A DNA stretch of 64,000 bases. Origin: Nitrospirota bacterium. GTDB lineage: Bacteria > Nitrospirota > Thermodesulfovibrionia > Thermodesulfovibrionales > Dissulfurispiraceae. A program made the position numbers and the translations under genes. Numbering within the stretch: the first letter of the stretch is position 1; every line of letters starts with the position of its first letter. Location: contig JBFMHE010000011.1 of NCBI GenBank assembly GCA_040752355.1, forward strand, positions 1 to 64,000. Direction: 5' to 3'. Shown one piece after another: positions 8,666 through 16,625 of this stretch. The notes below the pieces were generated by a model. The model had not been told where the DNA came from. It ran no database searches and saw only the letters and a list, made by a program, of their open reading frames with translations.

Positions 8666-9592
8666 TTACGCTGTTTCTATCAACGTGACGAACACATCTT
8701 CCAGCGAGGGCACGATCTTCTCGATCCTTGTTACCCGTATACCCGCCGCCCCGAGGAGCCGCCCGATCTCGGGGATCGCCGGCCCGGCGTCCTCGACCGT
8801 GACATGGAGGATGCTGCCGAACAGGGCCGTTTCAAAGCCCTTCTGATCGAGCAGCTCCATGGCGTCGACGAAGCGGTCTGCGTCGACCTCCAGGATATCG
8901 CGTCGCATATATTCCTGCTTGAGCTCATCCGGCGTGCCCTTGGCGATGATCTTCCCCCGGTAGAGGAGCGCAAGCCGGTCGCAGTACTCGGCCTCGTCCA
9001 TGTAGTGCGTCGTCACGAAGACCGTCGTTCCTCCCTGGGACATCTCATAGATGAGGTTCCAGAAATTCCGGCGCGACAGGGGATCGACCCCCGAGGTCGG
9101 CTCGTCGAGGAAGAGGATCGGCGGCTCGTGGAGCACGGCGCACCCGAGGGCGAGGCGCTGCTTGAACCCGCCCGGAAGCGTCCTCGTCAGCGCACCCTTC
9201 CTGTCCTCGAGCCCTGCCATGGCGAGGCTCCATGCCTTGCGCTCGCCCGCCTTCTCCCTCGGCACGTTGTAGACGCCGCTGAAAAAGTTTATGTTCTCCT
9301 CGACCGTCAGGTCGTCGTAGAGGGAGAACTTCTGCGACATGTAGCCTATGGTCTCCTTTATCTTCTCGGTCTCCGTCATGATATCGTATCCGCCCACAGT
9401 GCCCCTGCCGCTGCTCGGGACGAGCAGGCCGTTGAGCAGCTTTATGGTCGTCGACTTCCCTGCGCCGTTCGGGCCGAGAAAGCCGAAGATCTCCCCCTTC
9501 CTGACGGTAAAGCTCACGTGGTCTACCGCGACAAAGTCGCCGAAGACGCGCGTCAGACCTTCGACCTCTACCGCATTACCTTCCCCGTTCAT
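8666..9592 (-). CDS. ABC transporter ATP-binding protein, second ATPase
   Basis: The 308-residue nucleotide-binding subunit shows Walker A GPNGAGKST (about 39-47), a slightly divergent signature LPGGFKQR, Walker B ILFLDEP and the H-loop TTHYMDEAE. The C-terminal about 80 residues form the extra DRI/DUF4162-like domain seen in drug-type exporters. It overlaps the preceding ATPase gene by four bases (ATGA), indicating translational coupling. In E. coli YbhF the two ATPase domains are one polypeptide; here they are separate genes. Confidence 0.9.
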   Translation of the reverse strand: MNGEGNAVEVEGLTRVFGDFVAVDHVSFTVRKGEIFGFLGPNGAGKSTTIKLLNGLLVPSSGRGTVGGYDIMTETEKIKETIGYMSQKFSLYDDLTVEENINFFSGVYNVPREKAGERKAWSLAMAGLEDRKGALTRTLPGGFKQRLALGCAVLHEPPILFLDEPTSGVDPLSRRNFWNLIYEMSQGGTTVFVTTHYMDEAEYCDRLALLYRGKIIAKGTPDELKQEYMRRDILEVDADRFVDAMELLDQKGFETALFGSILHVTVEDAGPAIPEIGRLLGAAGIRVTRIEKIVPSLEDVFVTLIETA

Positions 9593-10512
9593 CGTTCCTT
9601 CACCATCGCGATGAATACATCCTCGAGCGACGGCACGATCTCCCTCCGGCTCTTCACGGTCACCCCTTTATCACGGAGCGCCCCGGCGAGGCCGTCCGCT
9701 GTCGTCTCCGGCTCGAGAGTAATGTGGAGCTTATCGCCGTATATGCTCACCTCCCTGATGCCTCGCGCCTCCCTGGCCACGGCGGCGGCGGAGCGCGCGT
9801 CATCGACCCAGACTTCGGCCATGCGCAGGCCGAGCGACGTCTTGACCTTTGCCGGCTCATCGACCATGAGGAGCTTCCCCCGGTGCATAAGCCCTACCCG
9901 CGTGCACCGCTCCGCCTCGTCGAGGTAGGCGGTCGAGACGACAATCGTCATCCCGTCCTTGAGGAGATCGTAAAGTATCTTCCAGAAATCCCGCCGCGAC
10001 ACAGGATCGACGCCGTTCGTCGGCTCGTCGAGGAAGAGCACGTCGGGAGTATGGATCAGGGCGCAGGCGAGCCCGAGCTTCTGCTTCATGCCGCCGGAGA
10101 GCTTTCCCGCGAGCCTTCCCTTGAAAGGGGTGAGATTGCTGAAGCCGAGAAGCCGCTCGATCCGCGCGGGCCGCTCCCTCCGGGGCACCTCGTAGAGGTC
10201 GGCGTAAAAGATGATATTCTCGTACACCGTAAGGTCCTCGTAGAGGCCGAACCGCTGCGCCATGTACCCGATCTTCTCCTTGAGCCGCTCCCCCTCTTTG
10301 ACAATGGAGTGTCCCGCAACCCGCGCCTCGCCCGAGGTCGGCTCCATGATGGCAGTGAGGAGCCGCAGGGTCGTCGTCTTCCCTGCGCCGTCAGGGCCGA
10401 CAAGACCGAAGAGCTCTCCCTTCCTGATCTCGAGCGTGAGATCGTCGACGGCAGCGATATCGCCGAATCGTTTGGTGAGGCCTAATAGTGTAACTGCCCC
10501 GGGCGTATCCAT
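9589..10512 (-). CDS. ABC transporter ATP-binding protein, first ATPase
   Basis: The 307-residue subunit has Walker A GPDGAGKTT (about 38-46), the canonical signature LSGGMKQK, Walker B VLFLDEP and the switch motif STAYLDEAE. In the last motif the usual H-loop histidine is replaced by alanine-tyrosine (STAY), a common asymmetry in heterodimeric or fused ATPases of this type. With its partner it probably forms a heterodimer with one degenerate site. It lies 174 bp after the HlyD gene; that gap holds the multi-hairpin repeat at 10533-10667. Confidence 0.9.
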   Translation of the reverse strand: MDTPGAVTLLGLTKRFGDIAAVDDLTLEIRKGELFGLVGPDGAGKTTTLRLLTAIMEPTSGEARVAGHSIVKEGERLKEKIGYMAQRFGLYEDLTVYENIIFYADLYEVPRRERPARIERLLGFSNLTPFKGRLAGKLSGGMKQKLGLACALIHTPDVLFLDEPTNGVDPVSRRDFWKILYDLLKDGMTIVVSTAYLDEAERCTRVGLMHRGKLLMVDEPAKVKTSLGLRMAEVWVDDARSAAAVAREARGIREVSIYGDKLHITLEPETTADGLAGALRDKGVTVKSRREIVPSLEDVFIAMVKER

Positions 10513-10532
10513 ATTTACGTTCTGTGTCCAAC

Positions 10533-10667
10533 AGGAATCGGGATGGTATGGTACGTGAGCGGCTTTTTTTGCCGGCAGTTCATGCCGGATGCATGAGTTG
10601 CCGGCAAAAACCTCGGAGGCAAACAGGGATGTTTGCCGAGAATGAGCGAATGTACCATACTATTCCT
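10533..10667. repeat. Multi-hairpin repeat element, family 1, copy 1
   Basis: Outer arms AGGAAT...GTATGGTAC (10533-10554) and GTACCATAC...ATTCCT (10652-10667) enclose three smaller hairpins. These are a perfect 12-bp stem at 10566-10577/10599-10610, an apical stem CATGC/GCATG around CGGAT, and GGCAAAC/GTTTGCC around AGGGAT (10618-10637). Unpaired words GAGCGGCTT, CCTCGGAG and GAGAATGAGCGAA are shared exactly with copy 2 at 35221-35353, while the stems differ. The element lies inside the exporter operon, antisense to it if read in the plus direction. Confidence 0.75.
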
Positions 10668-10686
10668 ATTTTGGTCCGATTCCGGC

Positions 10687-11673
10687 TCACTGGAGCATTA
10701 TCCTCACATCCGCCGGCATGCCCGGCTTCAGCTCGTTCTTCTCGTTCTTCACCCGCACCTTCACCCCGAAGACGAGCTTCACCCGTTCCTCCTGCGTCTG
10801 CACGTTCTTCGGGGTGAACTCCGCCTCGGAAGCTATGTATGACACGACGCCCTCGTACACCTTTCCCGGATAGGAGTCGGTGGTGATCTCCGCCCGCTGC
10901 CCGAGCTTCACGAGGCCGAGGTCCGGCTCCCTGATGTAGACCTTTACCCACGGGTTCGCGAGATCGCCGATCGTATAGACCGGCGTGCCCGGGGCGACCG
11001 TCTCGCCGAGCTCGACATTCTTGTTCAGCACCACGCCGGCGATCGGCGCGTAGAGTACGGTGTCCTTCAACCGCTCCTGCGCTGCGCTCAATGATGCTTC
11101 CGCCTGCTGGACGCGGTCCTGCGCGGCCCTGATCTCCTCCCTTCTCGGTCCCTCCTTGGCGAGGCTCAACGACTCGAGCGCCTTTCTGTAGCCGGCAACG
11201 GCAGTGTCGTAAGCCTTCTGCGCTCTATCCATCTGCTGGGCCGAGATCGCGCCGTTCTTGTAGAGGAGATCGGCCCTCCCGAGCTCTCTCTTGGCGTTGA
11301 CCATTTCCGCCTCGGCTGCTCTCACCGCTGCCCGCGCCTGCTCGATCTCCTGGGGTCGCGAGCCGGCCCGCAGCTCCTGGAGCTTGGTCCTCGTCTCCTG
11401 CAGGGAGGCCCTCTGCTGCGCTGCCTGGCTCTCGAGCTCGGCGCTGTCGAGCACCGCGAGTCTGTCGCCCTCTTTGACGCTGTCGCCCTCTTCAACCGGG
11501 AGCGCGACGATCCTTCCGGAGGACTTGAACCCGATATTGCCCTCCGTAACTTCGACGTTGCCCGAGACCGGGATAAAGCTCCTCTCCTGCCTGCCGCCGA
11601 AACGGTACACCAGGAAGACCGCGAGCGCGACCACGACAGCAAGGATTCCGGCTGCAACCACCTTTTTTCTCAT
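10687..11673 (-). CDS. HlyD-family periplasmic adaptor (membrane fusion protein)
   Basis: The 328-residue protein has an N-terminal membrane anchor (about 5-25) and then a lipoyl/barrel-sandwich half (VEVTEGNIGFKSSGRI). Two long coiled-coil helices span about 75-195 (repeated LQELRAGSR and EAEMVNAKREL patterns). The second lipoyl half (DTVLYAPIAGVV) is followed by a beta-barrel and the end KPGMPADVRI. It bridges the inner-membrane ABC transporter and the TolC-type channel. The SD AAAGGAGAG precedes the ATG. It lies 43 bp after the tolC-like gene in the same operon. Confidence 0.92.
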   Translation of the reverse strand: MRKKVVAAGILAVVVALAVFLVYRFGGRQERSFIPVSGNVEVTEGNIGFKSSGRIVALPVEEGDSVKEGDRLAVLDSAELESQAAQQRASLQETRTKLQELRAGSRPQEIEQARAAVRAAEAEMVNAKRELGRADLLYKNGAISAQQMDRAQKAYDTAVAGYRKALESLSLAKEGPRREEIRAAQDRVQQAEASLSAAQERLKDTVLYAPIAGVVLNKNVELGETVAPGTPVYTIGDLANPWVKVYIREPDLGLVKLGQRAEITTDSYPGKVYEGVVSYIASEAEFTPKNVQTQEERVKLVFGVKVRVKNEKNELKPGMPADVRIMLQ

Positions 11674-11716
11674 TGCTCGACTCTCCTTTACCGATTACTC
11701 TCCTGCCGCGAAGACC

Positions 11717-13084
11717 TCAGCTCTCTTCAGACGGCCTGCGGTCCTTATCCGCAGGCTTTGCGAAGCGTTCTTCTCCCATTGCCCTCATCAGGGCGGCCGC
11801 GGCCAGCCGCTTATCGAACAGCGCCTGGTAGTAGTCCGTTTCAGCGCGCAGGAGGGTAGTCCGGGCGTCGATGACATCCGTGCTGGTGCCTCCTCCCGCC
11901 TCGAACTTCAGCCGTTCTATACGCAGGTTTTCCTGCGCGCTCTCGAGCGCCTTTTCGGTGACGCCTATCCTCTTCCGGGCATTCTCTATCGCCAGGTACG
12001 CATCCTTGACCTCGCGGATGATAGCGAGCCTCAGCGACTGCTGCTCCTCCCTGGTCCTCTCGAGCTCCTTCTGCCGCCTGCCTACATCGGCCTTTATGGC
12101 TCCCCCGTCGAAGAGAGGCATGGTGAGCCGCAGCGCGAGGTTCCAGTTCTCCTTGAACGAGAGCTCGTCTCCCGACCGTCCCGCATACTCGCTGCTCACA
12201 GAGACGAAGGGGAGCCGTCTTCCCCGGGCGAGCGCTATCTGCTCTTCCGCCACCCGCAGCCGCTTCAGCATCGCCCGGTAATCGGGCCTCTGGGAAAAGG
12301 CCCTTTCCACGCCCTTTTCGAGGGGAGGATACGCCTCGTCCACCGCCGTCTCCCGGACAACGGAGATAGTCCTCGTCATCTCCTCGATGCCCATGAGCGC
12401 CTTCAAGAGCGTAAAAGCGCTCTCGAGGCTGTTCTCGATGGCGAGCACATTCTGCCGCGCGTGCGCAAGCTCGGTCTCGGTCTTCAGGAGCTCGATCCGC
12501 GGTACGGTCCCCGCCTCGAAAAAGAGCGCTACGTCCCGCTGATGCGCTTCGAGCTGCCGCACCGATGCCCTGTTCGCCTCGAGGAGCTCTTCGAGCTGAT
12601 AGATCTTGTAAAAGACGCTGGTCACGTTGTAGACAAGGTCCTGGCGGCTCATGCGGAACATGTCCTGCGCAATGGCTCTGTCTATTTCGGCGATGGTCAC
12701 CGCCCTGTCGAGCCTGCCGCCCCGGTAGAGCGGGAGCGTAAGATAAGCGCCGAGATCGTATATCGTCGTATCGAACTCCGGAAAGCCGGCGCCCTCGAGG
12801 GGAGACCCCGATATCGGCGTTACCGGAGCGGGATAGCGGTACCGCACCGCATTGCTGAAGAAATCGATCTTCGGCATCTTTTCCGCCCTCGCTGCATCAA
12901 TCCCGTAATCCGCGATCGCCACGTCGGCTCCGGACGCCCGTATCCCCGGGTTATCCCTGAGCGCGATCTCGAGCGCCTCGGAAAGGGTATAGGTATCAGT
13001 GCTGCCGGGCGCACCGGCGCCCCTCTCCGCATGAACAGCGGCCGGAAGAAACAAGAGACAGACGACGGCCAGCACTCTCATCAT
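11717..13084 (-). CDS. TolC-family outer membrane efflux protein
   Basis: The 455-residue protein has a signal peptide (MMRVLAVVCLLFLPAAVHA) and two OEP repeats (about 35-230 and 245-435), each with long helices and a TLPLYRGG or TMPLFDGG turn marking the beta-strand insert. It should form the trimeric outer-membrane channel of the exporter. The ATG at 13084 is chosen over an upstream in-frame codon because GGGAGGA lies 6 bases before it and the signal peptide then begins at residue 1. It starts 46 bp after the tetR stop. Confidence 0.92.
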   Translation of the reverse strand: MMRVLAVVCLLFLPAAVHAERGAGAPGSTDTYTLSEALEIALRDNPGIRASGADVAIADYGIDAARAEKMPKIDFFSNAVRYRYPAPVTPISGSPLEGAGFPEFDTTIYDLGAYLTLPLYRGGRLDRAVTIAEIDRAIAQDMFRMSRQDLVYNVTSVFYKIYQLEELLEANRASVRQLEAHQRDVALFFEAGTVPRIELLKTETELAHARQNVLAIENSLESAFTLLKALMGIEEMTRTISVVRETAVDEAYPPLEKGVERAFSQRPDYRAMLKRLRVAEEQIALARGRRLPFVSVSSEYAGRSGDELSFKENWNLALRLTMPLFDGGAIKADVGRRQKELERTREEQQSLRLAIIREVKDAYLAIENARKRIGVTEKALESAQENLRIERLKFEAGGGTSTDVIDARTTLLRAETDYYQALFDKRLAAAALMRAMGEERFAKPADKDRRPSEES

Positions 13085-13130
13085 TGCCGATCCTCCCTGT
13101 GAGTGCTCACGTGCAGTTTTAAAAAGGAGA

Positions 13131-13742
13131 CTAGGCTTTGATGCATCTTTCATAATTGTCCCACATTTTCATCCCCTCTGCCATAAGCGGGAAGGAGAAG
13201 CCGCTCAGGGACCATAAGAAGATCGTCACCTGTATCATCCCGATAACCATCAGGGCGGAAGCGTGCGGTTCGATATCCTTCTTTATGAGCCCCGCCTTTT
13301 TCCCCTCTTTGATGAGCGCCTCGAGCCGCTCCCGATAGGCCGTGATCGTACCCAGGAGCTTCTCCCCGAGCTCTTTGCTGCCGATGTGCATCTCTTCCGA
13401 AAAGCCGAGCCGGGGGATCCCCTCGTTCTTCTCTATGTACTCGAGATGGAGCTGGAAGACCTTTTTGAGGCGCGCGAGGGGAGAGGCGCTGCTCCTGAAC
13501 GCCGATTCGAGGTTCTCCCTGAGGCCGGCGCCGATCCGTTCTACTGTTTCGGCGAGGATCTCTTCCTTGTTCTTGAAGTGGCGGTAGAGGTTCGCCTCCG
13601 AGATACCCACCTCCTCCGCGAGCGCGGCGGTCGTGAGCGCCCTGACGCCCCGCTGGGCGATGATCCTGAGGGCAGCCTCGGCGATCTGCGCACGCCGCAC
13701 CCCCCTCGCCATTCTCCCTCCTGTTTTTACCGCCTTTTTCAC
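13131..13742 (-). CDS. TetR/AcrR family repressor of the exporter operon
   Basis: The protein of about 203 residues has an N-terminal HTH (ALTTAALAEEVGISEANLYRHFKNKEEIL) and a helical ligand domain with a hydrophobic C-terminal pocket. It heads the operon tetR-tolC-hlyD-ABC, so it most likely represses itself and the exporter and is released by an exported compound (CecR-like arrangement). The GTG at 13742 has the SD AAGGAG. An alternative ATG at 13712 has AGGAGG. A farther in-frame ATG would lie inside the operator and promoter and is unlikely. Confidence 0.9.
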   Translation of the reverse strand: MKKAVKTGGRMARGVRRAQIAEAALRIIAQRGVRALTTAALAEEVGISEANLYRHFKNKEEILAETVERIGAGLRENLESAFRSSASPLARLKKVFQLHLEYIEKNEGIPRLGFSEEMHIGSKELGEKLLGTITAYRERLEALIKEGKKAGLIKKDIEPHASALMVIGMIQVTIFLWSLSGFSFPLMAEGMKMWDNYERCIKA

Positions 13743-13753
13743 CCGCGCTCCTT

Positions 13754-13773
13754 GTAAGTGAATAATCACTTAC
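13754..13773. promoter_or_regulatory. TetR operator, 20-bp palindrome
   Basis: GTAAGTGA-ATAA-TCACTTAC has perfect 8-bp arms. It begins immediately downstream of the tetR -10 box and therefore covers the transcription start, just before the tetR ribosome binding site. Position and symmetry are those of an autoregulatory TetR operator. Confidence 0.85.
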
Positions 13774-13802
13774 ATAATAGCCGAAAAAAAATCGCCTGTC
13801 AA
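13774..13802 (-). promoter_or_regulatory. Promoter of the tetR-exporter operon
   Basis: On the minus strand TTGACA (13797-13802) and TATTAT (13774-13779) are separated by 17 bp. The operator abuts the -10 box. Confidence 0.85.
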
Positions 13803-13875
13803 GAGGTTTGTCAAAAATATTTCAGGAGTTACCCGCTCGGAAATCGCTTTAAAGTCTATAACGGGATCAGGAAGC

Positions 13876-15522
13876 TCATCTCGACGGTTCGCTCGCCCAC
13901 CATGCCTCTTTCTCCGGACGCTCTTTCCAGTACGGGCTCGAGAGGTCTTCGAACGCGGTAAGGGCGGCTATGGAACCCTGTCCGACAGCGGTAGCGATCT
14001 GCTTGATGCCGCCGGTCACATCGCCGGCAGCGTAGACCATGCGCATCGATGTCCGCTGCCTGCCGTCGACCTTGACGTATCCCTCGTCATCGAGGGCGAG
14101 CCCGAGCATCTTCGCCAGCTCGTTGTTCGGCTCGTACCCGATCGCGATGAATACTCCCTCGACCGGCAGCTCCTTGATCGAGTTATCTTTCACATTGCGG
14201 AGCCTCACCCGCTCGACCTGCTCCTTGCCGGCGATCTCTTCCACGACCGTGTTCCAGAGGATCGGGATCTTCCGGTCTTCGAGGCTCTTCCGGAGAAACT
14301 GCTCAGCCCGCAGCGACTCTCTCCGGTGCACCATGATGACCTGCGCCCCGATGCTGTTGAGATAGAGGGCGTCCGTTGCCGCGGAATTGCCGCCGCCGAC
14401 GACTATCACCCGCCTGCCGTCCTTGAAGAAGTAGCCGTCGCAGGTAGCGCAATAGCTTACGCCCCTGCCGTAAAGCGTCCGCTCGCCGGGAACGTCGAGC
14501 TTCTTATGCTCCGCCCCGGTGACGAGGATGATCGCCTTCGCGCGGTAGGTCTTCCGGTTCGTCTTCAACTCGAACACTTCGTCTGTCTTTTTCGCCTCGA
14601 GCACCGGCTCTCCCTCGAAAACATAGGTGTACTGGAGCGCCTGCTGGTACATGATATCGACGAGCGTCTTCCCGGCGATCTGGCTGAAGCCGGGATAATT
14701 CTCGACCACCGGGGTTATCAGCACCTGTCCGCCGACGGTCGCCTTCTCGAGCACGGCGGTCTTGAGCCCGCTCCGGCCTGCGTAGATGCCTGCGGAGAGG
14801 CCTCCCGGGCCGCCGCCCACGATGACGAGGTCGAGCTCGACCGTCTCGCCCGCAAAAGCCGCCGACATGATCTCGGCCGACGCGAGGCCGATCACCTCCT
14901 CTATGAAGACCTCGGGGGTCCTGACGCCGGTCCCTATGGGGACATCATTTATCACGGTGAAAGGGACGGTGACGATATGGTACTTTTCCATATAATCCCT
15001 GTTCTCGTACATTTCGATGATCTCCGCGGTGATGAGCCCGGGCAGCGCAATGGCAGCGGATACGGCGTTGAGCGCCTGCTGCGGGCAGTAGGGGCAGGTG
15101 GGAGAGACGAAGATCTGGATATGGCGCGGCTCCTTCAGCTCGAAAAGCCGTTTCAGGGCCTCATCGGAGAGGAGCGTCCCCCTGGTCGAGGCGAGCAGGA
15201 GCATCATGATGAGGGTGCGCCCCTCCTCGCCGACCGGTGCGCCGATATAGCGTATTTTGAATCTGTCCGGGGCGATCACGAGAGCAGGGGACCGCGTGAT
15301 ACCCCGCTGCTTCGCCTGCTCGCTGTTCACCGTGTAAAACTTCGCCTCGACCTTGTCGGTGAGCTCGGCGATCGCTTTGACGAGCTCCACGGTCGCTTCG
15401 GTGAACTGCGTCTTCTGCTCGCCGGTATACACTTCGACGAGGACCTTGTCATGCATATGCTTGAAGGTGTCCCGCAGCACACTGCGGGTCTCTTCGGGTA
15501 TCAGCGACGGCTGCTTCTTCAC
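13876..15522 (-). CDS. Glutaredoxin-like (PDO) / thioredoxin reductase fusion
   Basis: The 548-residue fusion carries two tandem thioredoxin folds in its N-terminal about 215 residues. The second has the redox motif CPYC (SPTCPYCPQQ). The rest is a full low-molecular-weight thioredoxin reductase: FAD motif GGGPGGLSAG, redox pair CATC in SYCATCDGYF, NADPH motif GGGNSAATDA and the FAD-ribityl motif AAGDVTGG. The layout recalls AhpF, but no ahpC gene is adjacent and the CPYC site resembles protein disulfide oxidoreductase. It probably passes NAD(P)H electrons to disulfides or peroxiredoxins. The GTG at 15522 is preferred for its SD (AAAGGAGAG). Confidence 0.85.
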   Translation of the reverse strand: MKKQPSLIPEETRSVLRDTFKHMHDKVLVEVYTGEQKTQFTEATVELVKAIAELTDKVEAKFYTVNSEQAKQRGITRSPALVIAPDRFKIRYIGAPVGEEGRTLIMMLLLASTRGTLLSDEALKRLFELKEPRHIQIFVSPTCPYCPQQALNAVSAAIALPGLITAEIIEMYENRDYMEKYHIVTVPFTVINDVPIGTGVRTPEVFIEEVIGLASAEIMSAAFAGETVELDLVIVGGGPGGLSAGIYAGRSGLKTAVLEKATVGGQVLITPVVENYPGFSQIAGKTLVDIMYQQALQYTYVFEGEPVLEAKKTDEVFELKTNRKTYRAKAIILVTGAEHKKLDVPGERTLYGRGVSYCATCDGYFFKDGRRVIVVGGGNSAATDALYLNSIGAQVIMVHRRESLRAEQFLRKSLEDRKIPILWNTVVEEIAGKEQVERVRLRNVKDNSIKELPVEGVFIAIGYEPNNELAKMLGLALDDEGYVKVDGRQRTSMRMVYAAGDVTGGIKQIATAVGQGSIAALTAFEDLSSPYWKERPEKEAWWASEPSR

Positions 15523-15560
15523 GGACTCTCCTTTCTCGGGCCCACCAGGACGTGTAACCA

Positions 15561-15580
15561 AATTATATCAAATTATATCA
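15561..15580. promoter_or_regulatory. Duplicated 10-bp AT-rich word carrying two minus-strand -10 boxes
   Basis: AATTATATCA occurs twice in tandem. On the minus strand this gives two TATAAT hexamers 10 bp apart, about 40-50 bases before the reductase start codon. They are probably alternative start sites for that gene. No good -35 box is visible. Confidence 0.45.
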
Positions 15581-15585
15581 GCATC

Positions 15586-15614
15586 TTTTCACCTGCGGAA
15601 GAATACCGTATAAT
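15586..15614 (+). promoter_or_regulatory. Promoter of the deacetylase-family gene, leaderless type
   Basis: TTTTCA (15586-15591), a 17-bp spacer and a perfect TATAAT (15609-15614) end only six bases before the GTG start codon at 15621. Transcription would begin at or next to the start codon. Confidence 0.55.
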
Positions 15615-15620
15615 TAGGAT

Positions 15621-16544
15621 GTGCACGCGACAGGGTTTGTGTACGATCCCATCTTTCTCAGGCACGAGACGCCGCCGGGCCATCCCGAGCGGAAGGACCG
15701 GCTGATCGCCATCGTCGATGCGCTCCGTGCCGCCCCCTTCTGGAATGACCTGGTGCAGCTCTCTCCCCGCAAGGCGTCGTACGATGATATCGCTCTCGTC
15801 CACACGCCGAAGTATATAGAGTCGATCCGGAGCTCCGGAAGCGGGTATCTCGATCCCGATACCTACCTGTCCGAAGAGAGCCTCGATTCTGCGCTCTATG
15901 CAGCGGGTGCGGTCATCGAAGCAGTCGAGCGCTGCAAGACGGGCGAGATCTCCCGCGCCTTCTGTGCAGTGCGGCCGCCCGGCCACCATGCCGAAGCGAA
16001 CAGGGCGATGGGATTCTGCATCTTCAACAACGTCGCCGTCGGCGCGCGGTATGCGCAGAGGCGAGGGTACCGGAAGGTCTTCATCATCGACTTCGATGTC
16101 CACCACGGCAACGGGACCCAGCATATGTTCGAAGAGGACGACACGGTGTTCTACTTCAGCACCCACCAGTTCCCGCATTACCCCGGCACCGGACGCGCCG
16201 CTGACCGCGGAAGGGGCAGAGGAGAAGGGTTCACCTACAATATCCCCATGGAATACGGGGCGGGCGACAAAGAGTATTTCAGCGCCTACAGCGAAGTCCT
16301 CCCCGACCTCATGAGGAATTTCGGTCCCGACCTGGTGCTCGTATCCGCCGGATACGATATCCACGCGAGCGACCCGCTCTCCGGCATACAGGTCACCACC
16401 GAGGGCATCCGCAACATCGTCTACAGCATCCTCTGCTGTCCCATCGGCCTCCCGGTGCCGCACCTTTTCGCTCTCGAAGGAGGCTACAACCTGAGGGCGC
16501 TCGCCGAGGGGGTCACCGTTACCATCGAAGAAATGATGAAGTAG
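15621..16544 (+). CDS. Histone deacetylase family protein (AcuC/AphA-like)
   Basis: The 307-residue single-domain zinc hydrolase of the arginase/deacetylase fold keeps the catalytic dyad HHAE (RPPGHHAEAN, about 115-124), the zinc ligands in DFDVHHGNGTQ and the late aspartate in SAGYDIHASDP. The end has GGYN. Bacterial members deacetylate acetyl-CoA synthetase, acetoin-related targets or acetylpolyamines; which applies here is not evident. The GTG start lies six bases after a TATAAT box. It is transcribed divergently from the reductase fusion. Confidence 0.88.
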   Translation: MHATGFVYDPIFLRHETPPGHPERKDRLIAIVDALRAAPFWNDLVQLSPRKASYDDIALVHTPKYIESIRSSGSGYLDPDTYLSEESLDSALYAAGAVIEAVERCKTGEISRAFCAVRPPGHHAEANRAMGFCIFNNVAVGARYAQRRGYRKVFIIDFDVHHGNGTQHMFEEDDTVFYFSTHQFPHYPGTGRAADRGRGRGEGFTYNIPMEYGAGDKEYFSAYSEVLPDLMRNFGPDLVLVSAGYDIHASDPLSGIQVTTEGIRNIVYSILCCPIGLPVPHLFALEGGYNLRALAEGVTVTIEEMMK

Positions 16545-16551
16545 AACAAAT

Positions 16552-16620
16552 CCAGAATTCAGGAGTCAGAATCCAGAACAAAGGACCTCTCTTAGGGCTC
16601 TCCTCACTTCTGCATTCTGC
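16552..16620. repeat. Imperfect palindrome built from CAGAAT words
   Basis: Arms 16552-16566 and 16606-16620 match at 12 of 15 positions and consist of the repeated words CAGAAT, TCAGGAGT and CAGAA. It fills the gap between the convergent deacetylase-family and EamA genes and could act as a terminator. Confidence 0.55.
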
Positions 16621-16625
16621 CTCTT

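Noticed and set aside
11291-13102. 603-codon plus-strand frame opposite hlyD and the tolC-like gene
   Set aside because: Antisense shadow; both genes on the minus strand have full family motifs, SD sites and operon spacing.
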